DNA of 61,471 nt from Burkholderiaceae bacterium (GCA_913776825.1 CAJYPV010000030.1:1-61471), one strand, 5' to 3'; counted from the stretch's first letter, positions 26,645-38,447 are shown. Program-made: numbers and translations. The notes: generated by a model from the sequence alone, not told the origin.

Positions 26645-26670
26645 AAAAAAAGGCGCTGCGGCGCCTTTTT
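26645..26670. terminator. Bidirectional rho-independent terminator
   Basis: A-rich stem AAAAAGGCGC (26647-26656), loop TGCG and GCGCCTTTTT (26661-26670) give U-runs in both directions. It lies between the convergent PP2C phosphatase and the exported coiled-coil protein. Confidence 0.92.
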
Positions 26671-26765
26671 GCATGTTGGATCGGTGGCGACGGATCGGCC
26701 TGTTCGTCGAGCTCACGGCGCGTGGCCGGCATGTCGGGTCGGAGATCGAGCCGACGGGCGGCCCG

Positions 26766-27500
26766 TCAGCGCGGCGGCAGCGCCTGGATGTCGGAGGCGG
26801 ACGGCGTCGGCAAGTGCGCGGGCGCCGGTCGTTTGGTGTCGGCGGGCTTGGCCGCGCGCTTGGCTTCCAGCGCCTGCGCCTTGCGGGCTTGTTCCTGCGC
26901 CTTCTGGCGACGCGCCTCGGCCGCCTGGCGTCGCTCGGCGGCTTTCTGCTGGGCGGCTTCGGCTTCTCGTTCGACCTGGCGCTGATGTCCCGGCGAATTC
27001 GCGCGAGGTGCCCGGGCCGGTGGCAGCGCGGCAGCGCCGGATGCCGGCCGATCGACCGCGCGCACGCTGTCGGTCTTGCGGCGCGCCTCGTCGGCCGCCG
27101 CCTGGCGATCCTTCTCCAGCACACGGGCGCGCTGCGCCTCGGCGCGACGCAGGCGCTCGCGCGCATTGGCCTCCTGATCCGCCTTTTGTAGCGGGCGCAG
27201 GGCTTCGATGCGCTCGGCCCGCAGATCCTCGTCGCAGCCCGTGACTGCGAAGCGGGCGTGACACTCGGCGAGCTTGTCGCGGTAGTACTTCTCCACCCTC
27301 GCCCGCTCGGCGGCCCGAGCAGCTTTGGATTGGGCTTCCTTGGCCTCGATCTGGGCGTCGGCATCGGCAGCCGCTGACGAAGCGCCGGCCTGGGCCTGAG
27401 CCGCGCCCGTGCCCACGGCCAGCAGCAGCATCAGCGCCACGGCCAGGGGACGCGACACACCGCGAGCGGGGCTGAACGAAAAGCGGGTGGAACGCGTCAT
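26766..27500 (-). CDS. Exported Ala/Arg/Glu-rich coiled-coil protein of unknown function
   Basis: I do not recognise a named family. The 244-residue protein has a signal peptide (hydrophobic LAVALMLLLAVGTG, likely cut after AQA near residue 36), then a highly charged helical region with RAAERARVEKYYRDKLAECHARFAVTGC holding two cysteines, and a long Ala/Arg/Glu/Gln coiled coil (about 95-215) with a Pro-rich end. It is therefore probably periplasmic and elongated. It lies 87 bp after zapE on the same strand and ends before a terminator. Confidence 0.75.
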   Translation of the reverse strand: MTRSTRFSFSPARGVSRPLAVALMLLLAVGTGAAQAQAGASSAAADADAQIEAKEAQSKAARAAERARVEKYYRDKLAECHARFAVTGCDEDLRAERIEALRPLQKADQEANARERLRRAEAQRARVLEKDRQAAADEARRKTDSVRAVDRPASGAAALPPARAPRANSPGHQRQVEREAEAAQQKAAERRQAAEARRQKAQEQARKAQALEAKRAAKPADTKRPAPAHLPTPSASDIQALPPR

Positions 27501-27540
27501 GGGAATGGGCCAGGAATGCGGTGGAGGAGCCGGATGAACC

Positions 27541-27567
27541 TCGTGCCGCGCTGGTGGCGCGCGGCAC
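27541..27567. repeat. 10-bp inverted repeat between zapE and the exported protein
   Basis: CGTGCCGCGC (27541-27550) and GCGCGGCACG (27558-27567) form a GC-rich hairpin with a 7-nt loop, 20 bp after the zapE stop. No U-run follows on the minus strand, so it could reduce rather than stop read-through, or protect the zapE 3' end. Confidence 0.55.
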
Positions 27568-27587
27568 GGACCCGGCTTCAGTGCGGA

Positions 27588-28688
27588 TCAGGTCAGCGAA
27601 GTATCGACGTCCCGGCGTTCCAGCGACAAGTATTCCTGCGACTGCATTTCCTGCAGCCTGGACACGGTGCGCGGAAACTCATGCGCGAGCGGGCCTTCGG
27701 TGTAGAGCTGCTCCGCCGGCACGGCGGCGGAGATGATCAGCTTGCAGCGCCGGTCGTAGAGCACATCCACCAGCAAGGTGAAGCGTCGCGCTTCGCTGGC
27801 CAGCCGCGGCGGCATCGCCGGCACATTCGACAGGATCAGGGTGTGGAACTGGGTGGCCAGCTCCAGATAGTCGTTCTGCGAGCGCGGGCCGCCGCAGAGC
27901 TGCTGGAAGTCGAACCACACCACCCCACCCGCGCGTCGCCGCGACCGGATCTCGCGGTGCTCGATGTGCAGCACCGGATCTTCATCGCGCGCTTCGGCCA
28001 GCGACTCGAAGGCCTCGGTCAGCGCCTGTTCGGCGCGCTCGTCCAGCGGCGAGTGATAGAGCTCGACATGCTCCAGCGAGCGGCGGCGGTAATCGGTGCC
28101 GTTGTCGACATTGATCACCTCCAGATTCGCCTTGAGCAGCTCGATGGCCGGCAGGATGCGGTCCCTGTGCAGTCCATTCGGATAGAGGCCGTCCGGATGG
28201 AAGTTGGACGTGGTCACGATCGACACGCGATTGCGGAACATCGCATCCAGCAGCCGGTGCAGGATCATCGCGTCGGTGACATCGGCGACATGGAATTCAT
28301 CGAAGCAGATCAGCCTGAAGCGGCGCGCAATGCGCTTGCCCAGCTCTTCCAGCGGATCCTGGATGCCCTTGAGTTCCTGCAGTTCGCGGTGCACTTCGCG
28401 CATGAACTCATGGAAGTGCAGACGGGTTTTGCGGGTCAGCGGGACGGCCTGGTAGAAGCAGTCCATCAGGAAGCTCTTGCCGCGCCCCACTCCGCCATAC
28501 ATGTAGACGCCGCGCGGCAGCGGCGGACGCACCAGCAGCTTGCTGAACGCATTGGAGCGGCGCGCCTTGTAAGCGGCCCATTCATCCTGGCAGCGCTGCA
28601 GCGCCGCGACCGCACGCAACTGGGCGGGATCGGCGGTGTAGCCGCGTTCGGCCAAGGTCTGCTGGTAGAGCTCGGTGACGTGGGTCAT
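27588..28688 (-). CDS. zapE: Cell division protein ZapE (AFG1-like ATPase)
   Basis: ZapE is an AAA-like ATPase that acts at the Z-ring in gammaproteobacteria; the family is also called AFG1/LACE1. The 366 residues show Walker A GGVGRGKSFLMD (near 65-76) and Walker B LICFDEFHVAD, followed by TTSNFHPDGLY (sensor). It is the usual length. Just past its stop is a GC-rich inverted repeat, then the exported coiled-coil gene on the same strand; the OGDH operon upstream is closed by its own terminator. Confidence 0.95.
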   Translation of the reverse strand: MTHVTELYQQTLAERGYTADPAQLRAVAALQRCQDEWAAYKARRSNAFSKLLVRPPLPRGVYMYGGVGRGKSFLMDCFYQAVPLTRKTRLHFHEFMREVHRELQELKGIQDPLEELGKRIARRFRLICFDEFHVADVTDAMILHRLLDAMFRNRVSIVTTSNFHPDGLYPNGLHRDRILPAIELLKANLEVINVDNGTDYRRRSLEHVELYHSPLDERAEQALTEAFESLAEARDEDPVLHIEHREIRSRRRAGGVVWFDFQQLCGGPRSQNDYLELATQFHTLILSNVPAMPPRLASEARRFTLLVDVLYDRRCKLIISAAVPAEQLYTEGPLAHEFPRTVSRLQEMQSQEYLSLERRDVDTSLT

Positions 28689-28807
28689 ACGTGATCAGAA
28701 CTGGATATCGGGCGCCATCGCGAGGTCGCGAGGTCGCGACCGCCTCCGTGCGCAGGTATCGCGCCATGGGCCATGGGCCAACGCACGCGTGGGTGGCGTC
28801 GACAAGG

Positions 28808-28838
28808 AAAAAAGGGGCGACTCATCGTCGCCCCTTTT
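28808..28838 (-). terminator. Rho-independent terminator of the odhAB-lpd operon
   Basis: AAAAGGGGCGAC-loop-GTCGCCCCTTTT (28810-28838) has an 8-bp GC core extended by A-T pairs and a U-run on the minus strand. It lies 20 bp after the lpd stop codon. Confidence 0.93.
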
Positions 28839-28858
28839 CATGCGGGTCGAGCCAGGGC

Positions 28859-30286
<1,428 letters not shown>

Positions 30287-30385
30287 GAATTTGATTCCTT
30301 GTTCGCAGGACCCCGAGCGATCGGGGCGTCGCGAGCGACCGCATCGTCCGGTCGGCCGGTCTATGCGGTCACGCCGTCAACCGGC

Positions 30386-31654
<1,269 letters not shown>

Positions 31655-31762
31655 GATGTTTTTCTCTCGGTTTTCCGTGAACCGGAGCCTGGCGCCGGGC
31701 CGCGCGGGACGGGATCACCGTCCGACGCGGCGCTCGAATCGGCGCCGGGCCTCCGCAATCCG

Positions 31763-34615
31763 TCACTTCGTCAGCACGAAGCCCTTCAGCTTGCCAAACG
31801 CCTGTTCCAGCAGGGCCTTGAGCTGCTCCTGGTGCAGGTGGGCATAACCGACGGCCGGCGATGCCGAGGCCGGACGGCCCGCATAACCCAGCTTCTGGCC
31901 GTCCACCATGTTCTCGTGGATGTAGTGCTGCACGAAGAACCAGGCGCCCTGGTTCTGCGGCTCGTCCTGGCACCAGACGATCTCGGTGGCGTTCGGGTAC
32001 TTCTTCACTTCCGCGGCGAAGGCCTTGTGCGGGAACGGATAGAGCTGTTCCACACGGATGATGGCCACGTCCTTCTTGTCGGCGCGCGCCTTCACCAGGT
32101 CGTAGTACACCTTGCCCGAGCAGGCCACGATGCGCTTGACCTTGGCGTTGTCGAGGTCGGTCGCCATTTCCGGCAGCACGGTGCGGAACTCACCCTTGGT
32201 GAATTCGCTTACCGGCGAGGTCGCATCCTTGGCACGCAGCAGCGACTTCGGGGTCATGATGACCAGCGGCTTGCGGAACATGCGCAGCATCTGACGACGC
32301 AGCAGATGGAAGATCTGCGAGGCCGTGGTCGGCTGGACGATCTGCATGTTGTTGTCCGCGGCCAGCTGCATGAAGCGCTCCAGGCGAGCCGAGCTGTGCT
32401 CGGGGCCCTGGCCTTCATAGCCGTGCGGCAGCATCAACGTCAGGCCGTTGGCACGGCCCCACTTCACTTCGCCGGAGGCGATGAACTGGTCGATCACCAC
32501 CTGCGCGCCGTTGGCGAAGTCGCCGAACTGGGCTTCCCAGATCGTCAGCGTGTTGGGTTCGGCAGCGGCATAGCCGTATTCGAAGCCCAGCACCGCCTCC
32601 TCCGACAGGATCGAGTCGATGACGACGAACGGGGCCTGACCTTCCGCCACGTTCTGCAGCGGGATGTAGATGCCTTCGTCGAAGCGCTCACGGTTCTGGT
32701 CGTGCAGCACGGCGTGGCGGTGGGTGAAGGTGCCGCGGCCGCAGTCTTCACCGGACAGGCGGATCGGATAGCCCGACGCCACCAGCGAGGCGAAGGCCAT
32801 GTGCTCGCCCATGCCCCAGTCCACGTTGATCTCGCCACGGCCCATCGCGGCGCGATCGGCGATCACCTTCTCGACCAGCGAGTGGGCCTTGAAGCCCGCC
32901 GGCAGCGTGGTGATCTTTTCCGAGATGCGCTTCCACTCGGCGCTGGGCAGCGCGGTGTCGCAGCTGTCGGTCCACTTCTTGCCCAGGAACGGGCTCCAGT
33001 CGGTGGCGTACTTGCTCTTGTAGTTGGTCAGCACCGGATCGACGGTGTGACGGCCTTCGTCCATGGCGGCGCGGAAGGCCTTGACCATGCCGTCCGGACC
33101 GTCGGCATCCAGCACGCCTTGCGCGACCAGCTTCTCGCCGTACAGCTTGCGGGTGCCGGGATGCTGGGCGATGGTCTTGTACATCAGCGGCTGGGTAAGC
33201 GCGGGGGTGTCCTGCTCGTTGTGGCCCAGCTTGCGGAAGCAGACGATGTCGACCACGACATCCTTCTTGAACTGCTGACGGTATTCCAGGGCCAGCTGGG
33301 TGCACAGCACCACGGCTTCCGGATCATCGCCGTTCACGTGCAGCACCGGGGCTTCGATCATCTTGACGACGTCGGAGCAGTACAGCGTCGAGCGGGTGTC
33401 GCGCGGGTCGCTGGTGGTGAAGCCGATCTGGTTGTTGATGACGATGTGGACCGTGCCGCCGGTGTAGTAACCGCGGGTCTGGGCCAGCGCCAGGGTTTCC
33501 ATCACGACGCCCTGGCCAGCGAAGGCCGCGTCGCCGTGCACCAGCACCGGCAGGACCTGGTCGCCGGACTTGTCGCCGCGACGGTCCATCCGTGCCTTGA
33601 CCGAGCCTTCGACGACCGGGTTGACGATTTCCAGGTGGGACGGGTTGAACGCCAGGCTCAGGTGGACCGGGCCGCCGGGGCTGGTCACATCGCTGGAGAA
33701 GCCCTGGTGGTACTTGACGTCACCGGCGGGCAGGTCTTCGGGAGCCTTGTGCTCGAACTCGGCGAACAGATCCTTGGGCATCTTGCCCAGGGTGTTGACC
33801 AGCACGTTCAGACGGCCGCGGTGGGCCATGCCGATCACGATTTCCTGCACGCCCTTGGCGCCGGCGCTTTGCACCAGCTCGTCCATCGAGGCGATGAAGC
33901 TTTCGCCGCCTTCCAGCGAGAAACGCTTCTGGCCGACGTACTTGGTGTGCAGGTAGCGTTCCAGGCCTTCGGCCGCGGTCAGGCGGTCGAGGATGTGCTT
34001 CTTCTTGTCGGCCGAGTAGGTCGCCTTGCTGCGGATCGTCTCCAGACGCTCCTGCCACCAGCGCTTCTCGGTCGGCTCGGTGATGTGCATGAACTCCGCA
34101 CCGACGGAGCCGCAATAGGTTTCACGCAGGGCCTGCACGATCTCGCGCAGGGTCATACGCTCGGCCTTGGTGAAGTAGGTGTTGGTCGCGCTGAAGCTGA
34201 TGTCCATGTCCGCTTCGGTCAGACCGTAGGACGATGGCTCCAGCTCGGGAATCTTGGGGCGCTCGGTGCGCTTGAGCGGGTCCAGGTCGGCCCAGCGGGA
34301 GCCGAGCGAGCGATAGGCCGCGATCAGCGACTGCACATGGACCTGCTTGCCCGCGACTTCCAGCTCGGCGCTGGACACCTTGGTGTTCAGGGCATTGGCC
34401 TTGGCGCGCTGGGCGAAGGACTCGATGACCGGCGCATGCGGCACATCGCGCTTGTCGCTGCCGTCCACGGCAGGCACGTGCTGCAGGGCATCGAAATAGG
34501 CACGCCAGTTGTCTGGCACGGCGCCCGGGTTGTCGAGGTACTGTTCGTACATTTCCTCGACGTAAGGGGCATTGCCCCCGAACAGGTAGGAGTTCGACCT
34601 GTATTGCTGCATCAT
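31763..34615 (-). CDS. odhA: 2-oxoglutarate dehydrogenase E1
   Basis: E1 decarboxylates 2-oxoglutarate with thiamine diphosphate. The 950 residues begin with the E2-binding segment of E1o (NSYLFGGNAPYVEEMYEQYL), then the core: MAHRGRLNVLVN, FNPSHLEIVNPVVEG, GDAAFAGQGVVMETLALAQ with the following VINNQIGFTT (TDP/Mg site, near 358-395), GHNEQDTPALTQP and the C-terminal transketolase part (VWEAQFGDFANGAQVV). The Shine-Dalgarno AAGAGGTGAG is close to the ATG and abuts a hairpin in the leader. First gene of odhA-odhB-lpd. Confidence 0.97.
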   Translation of the reverse strand: MMQQYRSNSYLFGGNAPYVEEMYEQYLDNPGAVPDNWRAYFDALQHVPAVDGSDKRDVPHAPVIESFAQRAKANALNTKVSSAELEVAGKQVHVQSLIAAYRSLGSRWADLDPLKRTERPKIPELEPSSYGLTEADMDISFSATNTYFTKAERMTLREIVQALRETYCGSVGAEFMHITEPTEKRWWQERLETIRSKATYSADKKKHILDRLTAAEGLERYLHTKYVGQKRFSLEGGESFIASMDELVQSAGAKGVQEIVIGMAHRGRLNVLVNTLGKMPKDLFAEFEHKAPEDLPAGDVKYHQGFSSDVTSPGGPVHLSLAFNPSHLEIVNPVVEGSVKARMDRRGDKSGDQVLPVLVHGDAAFAGQGVVMETLALAQTRGYYTGGTVHIVINNQIGFTTSDPRDTRSTLYCSDVVKMIEAPVLHVNGDDPEAVVLCTQLALEYRQQFKKDVVVDIVCFRKLGHNEQDTPALTQPLMYKTIAQHPGTRKLYGEKLVAQGVLDADGPDGMVKAFRAAMDEGRHTVDPVLTNYKSKYATDWSPFLGKKWTDSCDTALPSAEWKRISEKITTLPAGFKAHSLVEKVIADRAAMGRGEINVDWGMGEHMAFASLVASGYPIRLSGEDCGRGTFTHRHAVLHDQNRERFDEGIYIPLQNVAEGQAPFVVIDSILSEEAVLGFEYGYAAAEPNTLTIWEAQFGDFANGAQVVIDQFIASGEVKWGRANGLTLMLPHGYEGQGPEHSSARLERFMQLAADNNMQIVQPTTASQIFHLLRRQMLRMFRKPLVIMTPKSLLRAKDATSPVSEFTKGEFRTVLPEMATDLDNAKVKRIVACSGKVYYDLVKARADKKDVAIIRVEQLYPFPHKAFAAEVKKYPNATEIVWCQDEPQNQGAWFFVQHYIHENMVDGQKLGYAGRPASASPAVGYAHLHQEQLKALLEQAFGKLKGFVLTK

Positions 34616-34720
34616 CTTCGCTCACCTCTTGCCCCGGCTTCCAGGGCTATCGGCTGGTTAGTAAACCTTCCGCGACACGGCTTGACCGGTTGGCGGATTG
34701 CGACCCGCCTTGTCTGTTGC
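34616..34720 (-). promoter_or_regulatory. Structured odhA leader, candidate sucA RNA motif
   Basis: Three hairpins can be drawn on the minus-strand leader: GGCGG/CCGCC (34709-34692), GGTT-TACT-AACC (34667-34656) and GCCCTGG-AAG-CCGGGGC (34647-34631). The last ends right before the Shine-Dalgarno (34630-34621). The published sucA RNA motif of Burkholderiales lies in this position and overlaps the ribosome binding site. I cannot check the consensus from memory, so the family assignment is an inference from position and structure. Confidence 0.45.
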
Positions 34721-35048
34721 CAGAAAAGGGGACGGGAAGGACCTCTAGTCACAGCGCGGGACTGTAGCACCTTGGCTTATCCATCACTGTGGCGCGGGCG
34801 TCCACTTTTCGACGGAAAGTCTAGGTCAGCCCGCTGCCGTGCGCACGTCCGGCGTCTACGCATTACCCACGATGTCAGCCGCTGAATCACCACGCGGTGA
34901 GAGACGACATCCGCCGTCGGACCCCTGTCCAACGCGCTGCCCGCCCGGCCGGACGACCGCGCCCGCAGCGCTTGCGTCGGCAACCGCACGAGACACGCTG
35001 TTACCGCCGTTTCCTTGACGGGGCAGGTCTTGCCCGTCGCCCAAACGT

Positions 35049-35077
35049 TTGCGATCGCCTGGGGCATGTCCTAGACT
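35049..35077 (+). promoter_or_regulatory. Candidate sigma-70 promoter of the 2OG-Fe(II) oxygenase
   Basis: TTGCGA (35049-35054), a 17-bp spacer and TAGACT (35072-35077) precede the gene by about 60 bp, giving a leader of roughly 55 nt. The remaining 330 bp between here and the odhA leader show no gene. Confidence 0.5.
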
Positions 35078-35137
35078 GCGCACCGCGGTTTCGCCCCGCG
35101 ATTGAATGGCGACCCGCGGGGACACAGGAGATCCCAC

Positions 35138-35980
35138 ATGCAAGTTCGAGTTGTCGACTACCGCGCCGCCGATGCGGCCGAGCAATTCACCCGCTCCCTG
35201 CACGAGACCGGTTTCGGCGTGCTGGTGAACCACCCCCTCCCCCAGTCGCTGGTCGAGAAGATCTATGCCGACTGGCTGGCGTTCTTCAACGGGGATGAGA
35301 AACAGGCCTTCGCGTTCTCCAAGGAGACTCAGGACGGCTATTTCTCCACCGAGATCTCGGAGACGGCCAAGGGCCACACCCAGAAGGACATCAAGGAATA
35401 CTTCCACATCTATCCCTGGGGCCGGATTCCCGCCGCGCTCAAGGACGATGCGATGGCCTACTACCGCATCGCCAACGACCTGGCGGCGGAGCTGCTGTCC
35501 TGGGTCGAGACCCACACCCCTGCGGACATCGCCAAGAACTACCGCGAGCCGCTCTCGCAGATGATCAAGGACAGCCGCCAGACCCTGCTGCGGGTGCTGC
35601 GCTATCCGCCGCTCACCGGCCATGAGCCGGCCGGCTCGCTGCGCGCCGCCGCCCATGGCGACATCAACCTGCTGACCATCCTGCCGGCCGCCAACGAACC
35701 CGGCCTGCAGGTGCTGGACAAGGACGGCGCCTGGGTCGACGTGCCCGGCGACTTCGGAATGCTGATCATCAACATCGGCGACATGCTGCAGGAGGCCTCG
35801 CAGGGCTATTACCCGTCCACCCAGCACCGGGTGGTGAATCCGACCGGCGAAGGCGCGAAGAAGAGCCGCGTCTCCCTGCCGCTGTTCCTGCACCCGCGCA
35901 ACGACGTGGTGCTGTCGGACCGCTACACCGCGCACGAGTATCTGGAAGAGCGCCTGCGCGAACTCGGCGTCAAGACCTGA
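35138..35980 (+). CDS. 2-oxoglutarate/Fe(II)-dependent oxygenase, isopenicillin N synthase-like
   Basis: A 280-residue non-haem iron oxygenase. The facial triad is visible as HGD (AAHGDINLLTIL, near 172-174) and the distal His in STQHRVVNP (near 229), with the 2-oxoglutarate-binding Arg in RVSLPLF. The N-terminus has the GFGVLVNHPLP motif of the IPNS-like group. AGGAG lies 7 nt before the ATG. Substrate is unknown. It is transcribed divergently from the 2-oxoglutarate dehydrogenase operon, so two consumers of 2-oxoglutarate share one intergenic region. Confidence 0.9.
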   Translation: MQVRVVDYRAADAAEQFTRSLHETGFGVLVNHPLPQSLVEKIYADWLAFFNGDEKQAFAFSKETQDGYFSTEISETAKGHTQKDIKEYFHIYPWGRIPAALKDDAMAYYRIANDLAAELLSWVETHTPADIAKNYREPLSQMIKDSRQTLLRVLRYPPLTGHEPAGSLRAAAHGDINLLTILPAANEPGLQVLDKDGAWVDVPGDFGMLIINIGDMLQEASQGYYPSTQHRVVNPTGEGAKKSRVSLPLFLHPRNDVVLSDRYTAHEYLEERLRELGVKT

Positions 35981-36003
35981 CCCTGACCCTGACCCTGACC
36001 CTG
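35980..36003 (+). repeat. Hexanucleotide tandem repeat (ACCCTG)x4
   Basis: Four perfect copies of ACCCTG begin at the last base of the oxygenase stop codon; a partial unit (ACCTG) precedes them. The tract lies entirely 3' of the coding region except for the stop codon edge. Slippage here would change only the gap to the next gene. Confidence 0.9.
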
Positions 36004-36068
36004 CTCCCGCGCCGGACGCTCAGGTCCGGCGCCGAGCCTCTCCGGGCCATGCACCGCTACAGTGGGGC

Positions 36069-36524
36069 ATGGCCCGTGTTGTTTCTCCCGTCATCTGGCT
36101 GCAACCGGACGCGCCGCCCAAGCCCGCCACCGGCGCGCCGTGCAACGGCTGCGGGCTGTGCTGCCTGGCGGAACCCTGCCCGATCGGCGTGCTCGTCAGC
36201 CGCAAGCGCACCGGCGCCTGCCGGGCGCTGGTGTGGTCCGACGAGGCGCACCAGTACCGCTGCGGCATGCTGGTGCACCCGGCACGGTATCTGGGCGGAC
36301 CCGCCACCCATCCGGACGATGCGCTGAACCGCGTGCTGCGCCGCTGGGCCCGTCGACTGATTGCCGCCGGTGTCGGCTGCGACGCCCAGCTGGAGGCCGT
36401 CGTCGCCCTGCCCGCCGCGCCGCCAGCGCCGTCACCGTCGGACGCCGGCGAGCCGTCGCCTGCTTCAGGGACCGACGCCGCGCTTCCCTCGCCCCCATCG
36501 CCGCCGCCGTCCCCATCGAAGTGA
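36069..36524 (+). CDS. YkgJ-type cysteine-cluster protein
   Basis: The 151-residue protein carries PCNGCGLCCLAEPC (about 24-37) plus CRAL and YRCGML further on, the CxxCxxCC pattern of the YkgJ/UPF0153 group, thought to bind an Fe-S cluster or zinc. The body ends near residue 110, after which a Pro/Ala/Ser-rich tail follows with no fold predicted. No Shine-Dalgarno is apparent. Function is unknown. It lies 88 bp after the oxygenase on the same strand, across the hexamer repeat, so the two could be co-transcribed. Confidence 0.82.
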   Translation: MARVVSPVIWLQPDAPPKPATGAPCNGCGLCCLAEPCPIGVLVSRKRTGACRALVWSDEAHQYRCGMLVHPARYLGGPATHPDDALNRVLRRWARRLIAAGVGCDAQLEAVVALPAAPPAPSPSDAGEPSPASGTDAALPSPPSPPPSPSK

Positions 36525-36706
36525 CGCCTCCGGAGAAGCGCTAGGACGCCATCGACACGACTCCCCCTAGCATGGCCCGGCGCTTGCATCGGGCGGGACC
36601 GTCCCGCTCCGGCGCGACGCGACCGCCGCGCCGGCCCGAAGCCACTGCTTCAGCCCCCGACGTCGGCCGCCGCCTGCCGCCCTCACCTGCTGTCCTCACC
36701 TGTCTC

Positions 36707-36711
36707 AGGAG
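36707..36711 (+). promoter_or_regulatory. Ribosome binding site deciding the start of the first binding protein
   Basis: AGGAG lies 2 nt before the ATG at 36714 but 8 nt before the ATG at 36720, favouring the second. The two starts differ by two residues. Confidence 0.6.
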
Positions 36712-36719
36712 TCATGCCC

Positions 36720-38408
36720 ATGGTCAGTTTTTTCCGCCGTCCCCGCGGCCTGCGAGCGATTCGACCCGCTCAAGACTCCGCCTCCGGCGCGGCGTTCGGC
36801 CCGTCCCATGACGCCGCCCGCGCCCCGATGTGGCCGCGCGTGGTGCTGGCCTCGGCGCTGGCGCTCAGCGTGCTGGGCGGCATGAACGGTGCGACGGCGG
36901 CGCCCCTGCGCTGGGCGGCACAGAACGATGTGCTGACGCTCGATCCCCATTCCCAGGACCACACCACCACCAGCGCGATCCTGCAGCATGCGTATGAAGG
37001 CCTGACCCGCTACAACGAGCAATGGGAGGTCGAACCCTGCCTGGCGACCAAGTGGACCACCGTCAACCCCACGCAATGGCGCTTCGAGCTGCGCCGGAGC
37101 GTCAAGTTCCATGACGGCTCGACCTTCACCGCCGACGATGTGATCTTCAGCTTCCAGCGCATCCGGCAGCCGCAGGGCACGATGCAGATCTATGTGACCG
37201 GCATCAAGGAGATCAAGAAGGTCGATGACTACACCATCGACCTGATCCTGGACGCGCCGCAGCCCATCCTGCTGCGCAACCTGATCGACTTCCGCATCAT
37301 GAGCAAGGCCTGGGCGGAGAAGAACAAGGCCACCCAGCAGGCGGATTACAAGTCCAAGGACGAGAACTACGCCAGCCGCCATGCCTCCGGCACCGGCCCC
37401 TTCAAGATCACCGGCTGGCAGCCGGATCAGAAGGTGACGATGGAGGTGCACAAGGGCTGGTGGGACAAGCCGCGCGGCAACATCACCGAGCTCAGCTATC
37501 TGCCGATCAAGTCCGATCCGACCCGGGTGGCGGCGCTGGTCACCGGCGATGTGGACATGCTCACCGATGTGCCGGTGCAGGATGTGCTCAAGCTCAAGCA
37601 GGACCCCAAGCTCAAGGTGATCGAGGGACCGGAGACCCGCACCATCTTCTTCGCGATGGACCTGGGCAGCGAGGAACTGCGCGGCGCGTCGGTCAAGGGC
37701 AAGAACCCGTTCAAGGACGTGCGCGTGCGCGAGGCCCTGAGCCTGGCCATCGACCGCGAAGCCATCAAGCGCAGCATCATGCGCGGCATGTCGGTTCCGG
37801 CCGCGCTGATGGTCGCGCCCGGCGTCAACGGCCATGCCGCCGACATCGACAAACCGCTGCCGCCCGATCTGGCCAAGGCCCGCAAACTGCTGGCGGACGC
37901 CGGCTACCCGACCGGCTTCGAGGTGCCGCTCAACTGCCCCAACAACCGCTACATCAACGACGAGGAAATCTGCCTGGCGGTCGTGTCGATGTGGAGCAAG
38001 ATCGGCGTGCAGGCCAAGCTGGTCGCGCAGCCGATGTCGCAGCACAGCCAGCTGTTCCAGCGCTTCGAATCGCCGCTCTACATGCTGGGCTGGGGCGTGT
38101 CGACCCGCGATGCGCTCTATTCGCTGCAGGCGCTGGCCCGCACCCGCAGCGGCGGCGGCGCGGATGGCAGCTTCAATTTCTCCAAGGTCAGCGATGCGCC
38201 GCTGGACAAGCTGATCGACGCCGCCAAGAGCGAGACCGACACTGCCAAGCGCGACGCCCTGCTGCGCGAGGCACTGCTGCGGGTGCGTGATCAGCATCTG
38301 TTCATCCCCTTGCATCACCAGGTGCGGCCGTGGGTCGTGCGTGCCAATGTCGACACGCCGCATCGCTCCAACGATCGGCCGGAAGCGCGCTTCACCACCG
38401 TGAAGTGA
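36720..38408 (+). CDS. Family 5 extracellular solute-binding protein (first of a tandem pair)
   Basis: Periplasmic binding protein of the DppA/OppA class. About 562 residues, with a basic N-region then a signal peptide (VVLASALALSVLGGMNGATA, cut near residue 57). Mature motifs: WAAQNDVLTLDPHSQDH, YEGLTRYNEQWEVEPCLATKW, FELRRSVKFHDGSTFTADDV and GTGPFKITGWQP. The ATG at 36720 has AGGAG 8 nt upstream; the ATG at 36714 is too close to it. No permease or ATPase gene is adjacent. The next gene is a clear paralogue. The ligand may be a peptide, but it is not provable here. Confidence 0.92.
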   Translation: MVSFFRRPRGLRAIRPAQDSASGAAFGPSHDAARAPMWPRVVLASALALSVLGGMNGATAAPLRWAAQNDVLTLDPHSQDHTTTSAILQHAYEGLTRYNEQWEVEPCLATKWTTVNPTQWRFELRRSVKFHDGSTFTADDVIFSFQRIRQPQGTMQIYVTGIKEIKKVDDYTIDLILDAPQPILLRNLIDFRIMSKAWAEKNKATQQADYKSKDENYASRHASGTGPFKITGWQPDQKVTMEVHKGWWDKPRGNITELSYLPIKSDPTRVAALVTGDVDMLTDVPVQDVLKLKQDPKLKVIEGPETRTIFFAMDLGSEELRGASVKGKNPFKDVRVREALSLAIDREAIKRSIMRGMSVPAALMVAPGVNGHAADIDKPLPPDLAKARKLLADAGYPTGFEVPLNCPNNRYINDEEICLAVVSMWSKIGVQAKLVAQPMSQHSQLFQRFESPLYMLGWGVSTRDALYSLQALARTRSGGGADGSFNFSKVSDAPLDKLIDAAKSETDTAKRDALLREALLRVRDQHLFIPLHHQVRPWVVRANVDTPHRSNDRPEARFTTVK

Positions 38409-38428
38409 GCGTCGGGCCCTGCTGTGCC

Positions 38429-38447
38429 AACCGGCCCAGCCGGTTTT
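38429..38447 (+). terminator. Weak terminator-like hairpin between the tandem binding proteins
   Basis: AACCGGC-CCA-GCCGGTT followed by only two further T residues. It could attenuate transcription from the first to the second gene, giving different expression of the two paralogues. Confidence 0.4.
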
